Assembly (NCBI GenBank): GCA_021803655.1
Contig: JAJZLK010000064.1
Location: 1 to 37,313, forward strand
Direction: 5' to 3'
Length of the DNA stretch: 37,313 nucleotides
Source: Thermoplasmata archaeon
GTDB lineage: Archaea; Thermoplasmatota; Thermoplasmata; Thermoplasmatales; Thermoplasmataceae
Numbering within the stretch: the first letter of the stretch is position 1; every line of letters starts with the position of its first letter. This document shows, in pieces, positions 15,784 to 23,761 of this stretch. A program made the translations under genes and the position numbers. The notes below the pieces were generated by a model. It did no database searches and was not told the origin of the DNA. It was given only the letters and a program-made list of their open reading frames with translations.

Positions 15784-15838
15784 CGGTTGAAAGGCCAACC
15801 GGTAAGATGCCGGTCCCGTAGTTTCAACGTTGTTGAAA
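15784..15838. repeat. Cluster of three short hairpins upstream of the thermopsin-like gene
   Basis: CGGTTG/CAACCG (15784-15789 with 15796-15801), ACCGG/CCGGT (15798-15802 with 15810-15814) and TTTCAAC/GTTGAAA (15822-15828 with 15832-15838) follow one another. GTTGAAA or its complement occurs three times. This could be a small structured RNA or a regulator-binding region between two divergent genes; nothing identifies which. Confidence 0.3.
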
Positions 15839-15874
15839 ACAAAGTGGCTTGTATCTCAGGATTCCCCCTGAAAA

Positions 15875-15884
15875 TTTTATATGG
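15875..15884 (+). promoter_or_regulatory. TATA-like promoter of the thermopsin-like gene
   Basis: TTTTATATGG predicts transcription from about 15905, so the ATG at 15894 would not be transcribed and the ATG at 15912 (7-base leader) is the likely start. Confidence 0.5.
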
Positions 15885-15911
15885 ACTCGGTGAATGCATT
15901 CAGAATTCAAT

Positions 15912-18900
15912 ATGGATCGAAAGACAATTTTGGCTATAGCAGTAGCTCTCGTCATGATTGCTTCCGGGTTTGCGCTTTTGGCAATGACGCCAGCAGCCCA
16001 GCAATCTGCATCGAGTAATAACGGAGCACTGAGCACTCCACAGGCAGTGAATCATCCAGCGCTCACTGCACCTACGAGCTCACAGTATTCCGTTGCTAGC
16101 AAGGACTTGAACAGAGTGATGAGTCAGGCAAGCGCATCGGGGTTGCCAATGAAATACCTCTACCTGCCAAACTTCCACTCGGCAGTTCCTGTGAAGGGAG
16201 GACACATCTCACCTGGTTATTCTGCATCTCCGGCTCCGATGGGAATTGGAGACTACGGACTTAACAACAGCTCAGGTTCAATGAAAACATACAACTATAC
16301 GACAGACAGCTTCAACGCGACGATCAATCTCGCGCAGTTGTCTGACTTCAACATGCTGTCTGATTCACCCCAGGGAGTAACATTCCAGCTGAATGCAGTA
16401 CTGAACAACGTTGCGCTGTTCGGAAACGCAAGCTACTCAATGTGGACGCAGAATGTGATATTCTATTCTGCCCGTACACATCAGATCACGTTCATCGACA
16501 ACATATGGAACTTTTCAAGCCCCGCAGTGGCATGGAGTTCCAACGCGGTTAACTATTCCTCTGGAACTGTATACCCGTATTCAGGGGCACACATAGCGAT
16601 CGGACCGACATTTACACTGACATATCCGTGGGTTGTCCATCTTTACCTGAACACATCGGTAACAGACAGGGAGAGCACAGTATGGTTCAATTACTCAATG
16701 CCGCATGCCACTAATGCGACTGGCCACACTGGTGCATTTTCAAATACATATGACATGGTCGAGTTCAACTCCACATACGGGAACAACACCTACGTGGCAC
16801 CACATCCCCACTTCTTCGTGAGCGGCACTAACCTTACGCCAACCGGATTCATTCCATACGATGCTGAAATAATGGTTGGCGGACCCGGAGGAGGAAGCAC
16901 AGCAACCATATACAACATAAATGGTAGCATGAGCCTGCAGTTCTACAACAATACATCGCACTCCTACAATAACGTCAGGGCAGCCTACGACATAGGTTCG
17001 GAAACTGGCGAGACATCGACAGGAGTGGACGTTTCCTATGCCGGTCACACCGCTTTCCTGAACCCTGGACCATCGATGGTATACGGATTGTGGAATAACC
17101 AGCCTTCTCAGACTACATACACTGTTACGACGACAAATACTGTATCGCCTTTTGTGTTCATAACCAACAACGTGACGCAGTTCAACATGGGTGTGACCAA
17201 CTGGGCGCCAATGCCCTCGTCGACGATGCACTACAGACTTCCAAGTAGCACCTATGTTTTCCAGGCACTGTCTAACTATCACGATCCGACGATGGGACAA
17301 CTGTCAACGACAACAACGATTTCGCTGGTAAAGGACAAGGCAATGGGAATATACACGCCCATCATAATCATGAACAATGCAGAGCTTGCCGCCCAGGCTG
17401 TCAGTGGTGCTGGAACAGCTACAAGTCCGTACCTGATAAACGCCCAGGGATCCATCAACACACTCTTTGGGCAGCTAAACGACTACCTGTTCCCTGCGTT
17501 CCCCGGAGTACTGATAATGAATACCACTAAGAATGTGGTACTCAACGACACATACATGCCCGTGCAATATACCGGGTTCTCTGCGTTAATCATCAACTTC
17601 TATAACAGCGTATACGGGGCATATGGAATAAGCATGCCTCTCAGCAATGAACTTTCAACGCAGATCTACAACACATCGAACCTGACAGTCGTTAATGGGA
17701 CGTTCGAAACTTGGTTTTCGTTCCAGCAGGCAGGATTTGTTCTTGCAGCACTCGGAATATGGAACAGCACGAACATACAGGTACTGAACAACACGTTTGT
17801 CTCCATGGGTGACTCTCTGCTTGTCTACAATGCGCCGACACAACCAGGAAACGTGACTATTGTCGGAAACGAATTCTATGGATACAGCTTCCTGTCAGGA
17901 CTCGGCCCAATGTTCGAATCATCACTGGCGAGTTTCGAGAACGGATTCTACCAGAACGGTATAGACATGTACAGCGGAGGAAACATGGTTTACAGCAACG
18001 TCTTCCTCACACAGTCGCCTGCCAACGACTTCGGGTATAACTTCTACATGGGAACCCTTACAGCAAATTACACCGATGGCTGGAACAACACAACAACTGG
18101 GAACCTCTGGTGGAATTACGACGGTGTGGGCGCATACAACAACTCCGGAATGATCGGCTTCGGGTACGATTACCATCCGCTCCTGATACCAGGCGCTACT
18201 CAGATGACCATATACCCGCTGAACGGCATCACGCTTGCAGGATTCAGCTATGACGGATTTGACATTGCACCCTCATCCAGCGGTTCAGTGACAGTCTATC
18301 AGGCTTTCCCGCAACCATTCGAATATGCGTATGCAGTTCTTGGTCCAGGGAACACGATAACGGACATAGTCATAGGTGCGGCGTCTCCAAGCCCCAACAT
18401 GGGCGTGGCTGGAGGAGCGATGGCTCCTGTGTACCTGCTGACATTCTCTGAAACAGGATTAGCCAGTGGAAACGCTTGGTCAGTATCTGTCAACGGAATG
18501 ACACTTAGCGGAACCACTTCTACCCTGTCTACATGGGCTTTCGCTGGAAAATATAACTATGCGGCTGCGGCAGGAACAGGATTCAGCGGTACAGTGGACT
18601 ATGGAATGGTGTCAGTAACCAATGCACCAGTTACCGTATCCGTTTCGCTAAGTTCTATAACACTGACCTTCGAGGAAACCGGTCTTGCGAGCGGCACAAC
18701 GTGGACAGTTAACGTGAATGGACACAACTATTCGTCCAACACCTCAACTATCTCTGTCAGTGTTGTGGCAGGTTCCAATACCTTCACCGTGGCGAAAGTG
18801 TCCGGATACCAGTCCTCTGTCTCAAACGGCACCCTTAACGTGAACGGCAACGCCACTGTCTCTGTGGTTTTCAGTTCACCACCAAGTTCCCCGTCCAGTA

Positions 18901-19001
18901 CAGGTACCATAATTGCCGCCGCAGCGGCTTCGCTGCTCGGAGGACTTGTGATCGGGATAGTAGTATCCAGGATATTCCTCAGTGGAAAGGGCGGAGCATA
19001 A
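15912..19001 (+). CDS. Large thermopsin-family (A5) surface acid protease
   Basis: Encodes 1029 residues. A signal peptide or N-terminal helix (about 6-26, ending in AMTPAAQQ) is followed by a low-complexity Ser/Ala stretch. The thermopsin domain follows, with PMGIGDYGLNNSSG, SFNATINL, VTFQLNAVLNNV and SYSMWTQNVIFY (about 105-200), and further conserved blocks to about 480. Thermopsins are acid proteases secreted by thermoacidophiles and lack the pepsin DTG motif. A central stretch (about 510-760) has parallel-beta-helix-like NTTKNVVLNDTY and NSTNIQVLNNTF repeats. Next come two related Ig-like repeats, beginning LTFSETGLASGNAWSVSVNG and LTFEETGLASGTTWTVNVNG, then a Ser/Pro linker, a membrane helix and a short basic tail. 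Sequons are very numerous, as expected for a glycosylated surface protein. Sorting and function are well supported at family level; the catalytic residues cannot be named. Confidence 0.85.
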   Translation: MDRKTILAIAVALVMIASGFALLAMTPAAQQSASSNNGALSTPQAVNHPALTAPTSSQYSVASKDLNRVMSQASASGLPMKYLYLPNFHSAVPVKGGHISPGYSASPAPMGIGDYGLNNSSGSMKTYNYTTDSFNATINLAQLSDFNMLSDSPQGVTFQLNAVLNNVALFGNASYSMWTQNVIFYSARTHQITFIDNIWNFSSPAVAWSSNAVNYSSGTVYPYSGAHIAIGPTFTLTYPWVVHLYLNTSVTDRESTVWFNYSMPHATNATGHTGAFSNTYDMVEFNSTYGNNTYVAPHPHFFVSGTNLTPTGFIPYDAEIMVGGPGGGSTATIYNINGSMSLQFYNNTSHSYNNVRAAYDIGSETGETSTGVDVSYAGHTAFLNPGPSMVYGLWNNQPSQTTYTVTTTNTVSPFVFITNNVTQFNMGVTNWAPMPSSTMHYRLPSSTYVFQALSNYHDPTMGQLSTTTTISLVKDKAMGIYTPIIIMNNAELAAQAVSGAGTATSPYLINAQGSINTLFGQLNDYLFPAFPGVLIMNTTKNVVLNDTYMPVQYTGFSALIINFYNSVYGAYGISMPLSNELSTQIYNTSNLTVVNGTFETWFSFQQAGFVLAALGIWNSTNIQVLNNTFVSMGDSLLVYNAPTQPGNVTIVGNEFYGYSFLSGLGPMFESSLASFENGFYQNGIDMYSGGNMVYSNVFLTQSPANDFGYNFYMGTLTANYTDGWNNTTTGNLWWNYDGVGAYNNSGMIGFGYDYHPLLIPGATQMTIYPLNGITLAGFSYDGFDIAPSSSGSVTVYQAFPQPFEYAYAVLGPGNTITDIVIGAASPSPNMGVAGGAMAPVYLLTFSETGLASGNAWSVSVNGMTLSGTTSTLSTWAFAGKYNYAAAAGTGFSGTVDYGMVSVTNAPVTVSVSLSSITLTFEETGLASGTTWTVNVNGHNYSSNTSTISVSVVAGSNTFTVAKVSGYQSSVSNGTLNVNGNATVSVVFSSPPSSPSSTGTIIAAAAASLLGGLVIGIVVSRIFLSGKGGA
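18435..18880 (+). repeat. Two tandem Ig-like repeats within the thermopsin-like protein
   Basis: Each of about 75 codons starts with LTF-E-TGLASG--W-V-VNG and ends in a V-V-V-S strand. They form a stalk between the protease part and the membrane anchor. The nucleotide sequences have diverged, so the duplication is old. Confidence 0.65.
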
Positions 19002-19015
19002 TCTCCCCCACCCTA

Positions 19016-19036
19016 TTTTTTTAAATCTTTATTTTC
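19016..19036 (+). promoter_or_regulatory. Oligo-T terminator followed by promoter of the Hjc-like gene
   Basis: A run of seven T (19016-19022) ends the thermopsin transcript in the archaeal manner. CTTTATTTTC (19027-19036) is centred 26 bases before the TTG at 19057 and decides that start. Confidence 0.45.
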
Positions 19037-19056
19037 TTTATTCCATTCTCTTTTTA

Positions 19057-19566
19057 TTGAACGGCTCTTCTTATGAACGGGAACTCGCGAATATTCTGTC
19101 TGGTGACCCTGCAATAGTGGGCAGATATGCAAAGAGGGCAATGATCCACCCAGATGGCGTAGAAATCATGATTAACCACCCATTCTTTATTGTCCGTGCC
19201 GCCGGATCACTCGGAGCAGATCTCATTGCCTTGAGGGACGACGTGAGCCTGATCATCGAGGTCAAGTCGTCCAGCAGGGATTCACTCACTTTTTCAGAGA
19301 GTTCAGGACAGAGGCAGGAACAAGCCGAGAGACTCGTCAGGATGAGCGAGCGTGCTGGACTCTTTCTCACATACGCTTACCGGATAAAGAATACAAAAGA
19401 AGATCCATGGAGACTATTTTGCCTGGGAAAGGAGCCCGAGGGATCAATGAGATTCATATACAGGCTGCTTCCAAGACCCGCAGTAACCAGCGGCGGAAAT
19501 TATAAATTAACCTGGAAAGACGGGTTCAAGCTGTCCAGTTTTCTGAGTTATGTCAATCAGGAATGA
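19057..19566 (+). CDS. hjc: Hjc-like archaeal Holliday junction resolvase
   Basis: Encodes 169 residues from TTG. The core nuclease fold is visible at the N-terminus: SSYERELANIL (catalytic Glu followed by Arg), AAGSLGADLIAL (Ser and catalytic Asp) and IIEVKSS (Glu-x-Lys), all in the order of Hjc. Hjc cuts four-way DNA junctions during recombination and replication restart. The protein is longer than typical Hjc (about 120-140) because of a C-terminal extension that may be an added interaction region. An in-frame GTG at 18982 would overlap the protease gene and add a Phe/Leu-rich leader with no family counterpart, so TTG at 19057 with its TATA-like element is preferred. Confidence 0.82.
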   Translation: MNGSSYERELANILSGDPAIVGRYAKRAMIHPDGVEIMINHPFFIVRAAGSLGADLIALRDDVSLIIEVKSSSRDSLTFSESSGQRQEQAERLVRMSERAGLFLTYAYRIKNTKEDPWRLFCLGKEPEGSMRFIYRLLPRPAVTSGGNYKLTWKDGFKLSSFLSYVNQE

Positions 19567-19573
19567 GCTGGAA

Positions 19574-20944
19574 TCAGAGACTTGCCCTGATTCCCTTCTC
19601 CAGTGCTTCCACTCCCATGTCAATTTCTCCGGAGGTTATGTTAAGGGGAGGGATAATCCTGATTGCACTGGCGCCCGTGGACAACAGTATGAGGCCATTC
19701 TGGAAGCTCTTATATTCGACGCTGTCTCTCAGCTTTCTTGCAGGTTCCCTAGTCTTGTGATCCTTTACGAAGTCAATCGCCTGCATGAGGCCGAGTCCTC
19801 TGACATCCCCTATCGAGTCATACTTGTCCTTGAGTTCAAGAAGTCTCTTTCTCAGGTGTTCACCCTGCTTCGCCGCGTTTTCCACAGCCTTCTCCTCTTT
19901 CATGGCCTGTATGGTAGCTGTGCATGCAACCGATGCTAGAACGTTTCCACCATACGTGTTTGAGTGCAGTCCCTGCTCAGGGAAGTCCAGGTCGTCTCTC
20001 ACAACTATGGCTCCCATCGGGATTCCAGATGCAATCGCCTTTGCCAGTGAAATTATGTCAGGAACGACACCAAAGTGCTCCGACGCAAAGAACTTGCCAG
20101 TTCTTCCGAAACCGGACTGCACCTCATCCATTATGAGAAGCTGTCCATGGCTCTCGACTATCTTCTTCAACTCCTTGAAGAAGTTCAGGGGCGGCACAAC
20201 GTATCCTCCTTCACCCTGAATTGGCTCAACAAGGAATCCCGCCACGTTCTCTGGCGGGACATAAGTACCAAAAGTCCATTTCTCTATGTAATCTATGACC
20301 CTGTTAACAAGCTCATCCGGATGTTCGTACCCGTCTATTCCAAACGGGTTCCTGAATGGATTGGGAAATGGCACATGCTCGACACCGACCATATGGGGAA
20401 AGAACCCCTTGTGATGAATTGGCTGTGATGCCGTGAATGCAAGGGATCCCTGGCTCCTTCCATGGAAACCACCGATGAACCCAATGAACTGCTGTCTCTT
20501 GGTATGAGTCTTTGCCACCTTTATGGCGGCTTCATTGCTCTCAGTTCCACTGTTGGTGAAGAAAACCTTCTTTCCAAATTTCCCAGGAGTTATTTCCCCA
20601 AGCATCCTTGCTGCAGTTGCCTGCTCTTCGTAATAGAAATCAGTTCCTGCAAAGTGCCACAGCCTCTTAAGCTGCTTCTCCACAGCCGCGGTTATCTTAG
20701 GGTGGACATGGCCCATATTAACAACACTGATTCCGGAGGCGAAGTCAACATAGGTGTTTCCATCAACGTCCTCAACAAAACATCCCTGAGCTCTTGAGGC
20801 AACTATCGGAAGAGACTTGGTGCTCTTCATAAGGTACTTTTCATCCATTTCGATAATCTTCTTGGCGTTTGGCCCAGGTGGTGTAACCCTGATCTGTATC
20901 TGCTTCTTTATTGGTGTCTCCTCTCTCGCAATAGCTGTCTCCAT
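19574..20944 (-). CDS. Class III PLP aminotransferase (GABA/ornithine aminotransferase or amino-acid racemase subgroup)
   Basis: Encodes 456 residues of fold type I, class III. Motifs seen: VEDVDGNTYVDFASGISVVNMGHVHP, FFTNSGTESNEAAIKVA (cofactor phosphate), FIGGFHGRSQGSLAFT, VEPIQGEGGYVVPP, LLIMDEVQSGFGRTGKFFA (Asp to pyridine N) and SLAKAIASGIPMGAIV with the PLP lysine. Known members use GABA, ornithine, acetylornithine or lysine. In Thermococcales the same subgroup also contains broad-specificity amino-acid racemases and ornithine aminotransferase with a similar N-terminal extension (PPGPNAKKIIEMDEKYL). The substrate cannot be settled from sequence. A TATA-like element lies 26 bases before the ATG, so it is leaderless. 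Confidence 0.9.
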   Translation of the reverse strand: METAIAREETPIKKQIQIRVTPPGPNAKKIIEMDEKYLMKSTKSLPIVASRAQGCFVEDVDGNTYVDFASGISVVNMGHVHPKITAAVEKQLKRLWHFAGTDFYYEEQATAARMLGEITPGKFGKKVFFTNSGTESNEAAIKVAKTHTKRQQFIGFIGGFHGRSQGSLAFTASQPIHHKGFFPHMVGVEHVPFPNPFRNPFGIDGYEHPDELVNRVIDYIEKWTFGTYVPPENVAGFLVEPIQGEGGYVVPPLNFFKELKKIVESHGQLLIMDEVQSGFGRTGKFFASEHFGVVPDIISLAKAIASGIPMGAIVVRDDLDFPEQGLHSNTYGGNVLASVACTATIQAMKEEKAVENAAKQGEHLRKRLLELKDKYDSIGDVRGLGLMQAIDFVKDHKTREPARKLRDSVEYKSFQNGLILLSTGASAIRIIPPLNITSGEIDMGVEALEKGIRASL

Positions 20945-20965
20945 GAGATCACATTTTCTGTACGG

Positions 20966-20974
20966 ATAAATAAC
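20966..20974 (-). promoter_or_regulatory. TATA-like promoter of the aminotransferase gene
   Basis: Minus-strand GTTATTTAT centred 26 bases before the ATG at 20944. Confidence 0.5.
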
Positions 20975-21028
20975 TATGATCTTGAAAAAACACTAAAGGG
21001 TGCGATTATCGCACCTAACGTGAAAACA

Positions 21029-21549
21029 CTATTCTCTGATTACCCCTGCATCGCTTCTTGTGAATTCCCTGTATTTCCGGTATATTGCCAGAGTTTCTCC
21101 GTAAAAGAGGCCGGTTGAAAAGGAAAGCAGGGATATGGCTATGTAAAGCAGGCTGATGCTATCCGGGAAGATCAGTTCAATGAATATCCGGGCTGCAAAA
21201 AGCACGATCCATGCCAGGAATATGATCATGGATCTCTTGAAAAATATCTCACCAGACTGCCGGTATACTTCACCTCTGCTGCCGAAAAAGACTCCTCCGG
21301 CAATTCCGGCGAGGAGAGCGATCATTATGGAAGTTATCTGTACAATGCCGGGAATGTACAGGAAAAGGATGTCCAGGCTCGACATGAGAAGAAGCAGGGT
21401 ATAGACAAGGGAGGGCGGAGGAGCCTGGCCATGCTGAACTTTGAACCGTTGACAAGCTGCCGGCTCCTTCTCACTATTATCAGGACCATGAATGCCAGGA
21501 AGAAGAGATAGAATTGAAGCTGTCCTGTGTTGCTGAAAGCCGAGGCCAT
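21029..21549 (-). pseudogene. Membrane protein gene interrupted by a one-base frameshift (CcdC/DUF1453-like)
   Basis: The 5' part (from ATG 21549) reads MASAFSNTGQLQFYLFFLAF, one membrane helix, IVRRSRQLVNGSKFSMARLLRPP, then leaves frame. The 3' part continues in the -1 frame with PSLVYTLLLLMSSLDILFLY, further helices, and ends at 21029. Joining the frames at the CCC at 21409-21411 (one extra base) gives a continuous 173-residue protein with about four or five membrane segments. The GSK-S--RLL-PP-VY pattern recalls CcdC/DUF1453 membrane proteins, a weak match. A TATA-like element 29 bases before 21549 shows the 5' fragment is the real gene start. It may be a true pseudogene, an assembly or sequencing error, or less likely a translated frameshift. 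If the 3' frame is translated alone it would start at ATG 21385 (118 residues). Confidence 0.6.
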
Positions 21550-21573
21550 GAGTTCTGCAAGATCAGTCAGCGA

Positions 21574-21583
21574 CTTAAATAAC
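21574..21583 (-). promoter_or_regulatory. TATA-like promoter of the frameshifted membrane protein gene
   Basis: Minus-strand GTTATTTAAG about 29 bases before the ATG at 21549. It is evidence that the gene starts there and is longer than the intact 3' frame. Confidence 0.45.
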
Positions 21584-21598
21584 TTGGGTAATGAATGA

Positions 21599-21612
21599 GA
21601 TATATTTTTTAC
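21599..21612 (+). promoter_or_regulatory. TATA-like promoter of the ferritin-like/VIT1 gene
   Basis: GATATATTTTTTAC centred about 30 bases before the ATG at 21636. The upstream in-frame ATG at 21591 precedes this element and is therefore unlikely. Confidence 0.45.
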
Positions 21613-21635
21613 CCATCAGACTTTTATGGATTGAA

Positions 21636-22616
21636 ATGGTAAGATCTGCCTCAGAACTTGAATTTTACCGGGACGAACTTACCGACAGGGAATTCTACCT
21701 GAAATTGGCCAGGAAAAGCCACGAGAAGGAATTTTCTGACGATCTTGAACGCCTGGCTTCGGTTGAGGAAACACACTCAAGGTTCTGGGCAGACCTGGCG
21801 AGAAAGAAAGGATTGAATCCGGATAAGGTTCGAGCCCGCAGGCTTAAGGTACGGGGAATGAGTTTTCTTTCATCAGTACTTGGAAAAGGACTCACTATAA
21901 AACTGATGGAATATGGTGAAGTTTCCTCTGTAGAGAAATACAGAGATTACCTGGCTTCAACAGAGAAGGACAGTCTCCTTGCAACTCAGGTGCAGGAGAT
22001 CCTGACGGATGAAATAGAGCACGAATCCGTGTTCCAGAAGAGGATAACCGAAAGCGAGGTCAACATACAACGGAACCAAGACGTCATTTACGGAGTCAGC
22101 GACAGCCTCATCGAGGTTCTCGCAGCAATGGCAGGCCTTTCAGCAATAATATACAATGGTCTCCTGATAGCGCTGGGGGGGATATTAGTGGCACTTGGAG
22201 GAACAATAAGCATGTCGGTGGGCGCTTATCTGGCAAAAATATCTGAGTCTGAATATAAGCTTGTCACGCTGAAAAAGAAAGCCCTCTTTGACGGGACTAC
22301 GGAACAGGAAACGGAAGCAGAAAAGATAAGGATGGAGGGACGGGAGTCAGCATACAACGTTGGTCTCTTTTACTTCCTTGGTGCCTGGGTACCTATACTG
22401 CCGTTTATATTCCTGCCCTCATATTTCGCGCTCCTGCTTGCCGTAGTACTTGTCGCCCTCACAGAGGGTATAGTGAATTCGATGGTGGCAATATCCCTGG
22501 GAGTTTCCGCACGAAAGCTTGCGGTCAGGGCGGCCCTGCTCTCGGTGATCGCGGCAATGGCCACATATGCACTGGGACTTGCATTCCACAATTTCCTGCA
22601 CATCTCTGTTTTCTAG
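21636..22616 (+). CDS. Ferritin-like domain fused to VIT1/CCC1 metal transporter domain
   Basis: Encodes 326 residues. The N-terminal about 135 residues are helical with spaced Glu/His iron-type ligands: ELEFYRDELTDREFYLKLA, KSHEKEFSDDLERLASVEETHSRFW and LTDEIEHESVF, a rubrerythrin/ferritin-like four-helix pattern. The rest is a VIT1/CCC1 transporter: QDVIYGVSDSLIEVLAAMAGLSA, GGTISMSVGAYLAKISESE, then three more helices. Related fusions (membrane-bound ferritin, MbfA type) move iron out of the cytoplasm or into stores. An iron or manganese exporter role suits an acidophile facing high ferrous iron, but that is inference. Gene order does not tie it to the divergent frameshifted gene. Confidence 0.87.
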   Translation: MVRSASELEFYRDELTDREFYLKLARKSHEKEFSDDLERLASVEETHSRFWADLARKKGLNPDKVRARRLKVRGMSFLSSVLGKGLTIKLMEYGEVSSVEKYRDYLASTEKDSLLATQVQEILTDEIEHESVFQKRITESEVNIQRNQDVIYGVSDSLIEVLAAMAGLSAIIYNGLLIALGGILVALGGTISMSVGAYLAKISESEYKLVTLKKKALFDGTTEQETEAEKIRMEGRESAYNVGLFYFLGAWVPILPFIFLPSYFALLLAVVLVALTEGIVNSMVAISLGVSARKLAVRAALLSVIAAMATYALGLAFHNFLHISVF

Positions 22617-22711
22617 TCCCGTGGAACTGTGAATCAGGTCTGAGGGGCTAACCTTTCCGAGCAAGGAAAAGGAATATGGACACCAAACGGATCAGATGAC
22701 AAGGAAGCCAA
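22617..22711. other. Intergenic gap before the prenyl synthase gene
   Basis: These 95 bases contain an imperfect hairpin (CCTTTCC ... GGAAAAGG near 22652-22674) not followed by a T-run. No convincing TATA-like element is visible before the ATG at 22712, so the prenyl synthase may be co-transcribed with the transporter gene. Confidence 0.3.
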
Positions 22712-23761
22712 ATGGAACCTAAGGAATACGTTGCAGCCCTGAAAAGGGAAGTCGAGGTAAACCTTGACGCTTTTTTCAGCAGAAAGATCGAATCCATCCA
22801 CGACGATACTGTGAGATCCATTGTGGAACTGATCAGGGATTACACCATGAGGGGAGGGAAGAGACTCAGGCCTATACTACTGGTTTTGGGTCATGATCTC
22901 CTTGCTGATCACGACGACAGAATAGTGAAGGCTTCGATCTCTATCGAGATTTCACAATCCTATTTCCTGATCCAGGATGACATCATGGATCAGAGTGAAA
23001 TGAGGAGAGGAAAACCCAGTTTTCATGTGGAACTGTATGAAAAGTTCTTCAAGGACAAGAAGGATGGAAGAAGAGTGGCGGAGAGCGCAGGAATCATCGC
23101 ATCTGACCTTGCAGAAAGTTACAGTCACCAGGCCATATTCGATGCAGGGCTTCCGGACAGGCAGTCTTCAATCGGCGACTCGGAACTTTCATCGATATTC
23201 GAGGTGACTGGAAACGGACAGCTTATCGACGTATTCTCGCCTTACAGGGATGATTTTGGAACAAACGATCTCATGAAACTGCATCTATGGAAAACAGCAA
23301 GATATACCGTTGAAGGGCCACTCGTCATGGGGGCGAGAATGAGTATGAAGGACGCTGATCTATCTGGATTGATACGATTTGGCAACCTTTCCGGCATAGC
23401 ATTCCAGCTCTACGATGACATCCTCGGGCTATTCGGGGAACAGGCAGACATTGGAAAATCAATCAAGAGCGATGTCAACGAGGGGAAGAAGACCCTTCTC
23501 ATGCTGAAGGCAATAGAGCTGTCCAGAGATGGAGAATCAGGATTCATCAAACAGTGCCTTGAATCCGGGAATGTATCGGATGTAGACTTCTACAGGTTAA
23601 GGAAGATAGTAGAATCTTCAGGATCGCTTGATTATTCGACCAGACTGATTGAAAAACTCACTGGAAAGTCCAGGGAATATCTATCCGAAGTTAAGGGCGA
23701 TCAGAAGACAAAGGAGACACTGGCCTGGCTCTCGGATTTCATAATCAAGAGGAAGAACTAG
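22712..23761 (+). CDS. idsA: Isoprenyl diphosphate synthase (geranylgeranyl/farnesyl type)
   Basis: Encodes 349 residues. It condenses isopentenyl diphosphate onto allylic diphosphates to make the chains of archaeal ether lipids. MRGGKRLRPIL binds IPP. The first Asp-rich motif is DDIMD, preceded at position -5 by Tyr, as expected for type I geranylgeranyl synthases where a bulky residue limits chain length. The second motif is YDDILGLFG, and KSDVNEGKKTLLML carries the conserved Lys. Length fits. The TAG stop overlaps the xerA stop on the other strand in a CTAG palindrome. Confidence 0.9.
   Translation: MEPKEYVAALKREVEVNLDAFFSRKIESIHDDTVRSIVELIRDYTMRGGKRLRPILLVLGHDLLADHDDRIVKASISIEISQSYFLIQDDIMDQSEMRRGKPSFHVELYEKFFKDKKDGRRVAESAGIIASDLAESYSHQAIFDAGLPDRQSSIGDSELSSIFEVTGNGQLIDVFSPYRDDFGTNDLMKLHLWKTARYTVEGPLVMGARMSMKDADLSGLIRFGNLSGIAFQLYDDILGLFGEQADIGKSIKSDVNEGKKTLLMLKAIELSRDGESGFIKQCLESGNVSDVDFYRLRKIVESSGSLDYSTRLIEKLTGKSREYLSEVKGDQKTKETLAWLSDFIIKRKN

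Noticed and set aside
15784-15838. GTTGAAA/TTTCAAC repeats as a CRISPR array
   Set aside because: The repeats are only 7 bases, unevenly spaced and without spacers of constant length or cas genes nearby.
16740-17300. Long antisense frame (186 codons) inside the thermopsin-like gene
   Set aside because: It lies wholly within a strongly supported coding gene, its product is rich in Cys, His and Arg with no domain pattern, and it has no promoter or ribosome site.
18982-19056. GTG start at 18982 for the Hjc-like gene
   Set aside because: It overlaps the protease gene end, runs through its oligo-T terminator, and encodes a Phe/Leu-rich stretch absent from resolvases.
19550-20797. Several plus-strand frames opposite the class III aminotransferase
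   Set aside because: They are mirror frames of a complete, motif-rich aminotransferase.
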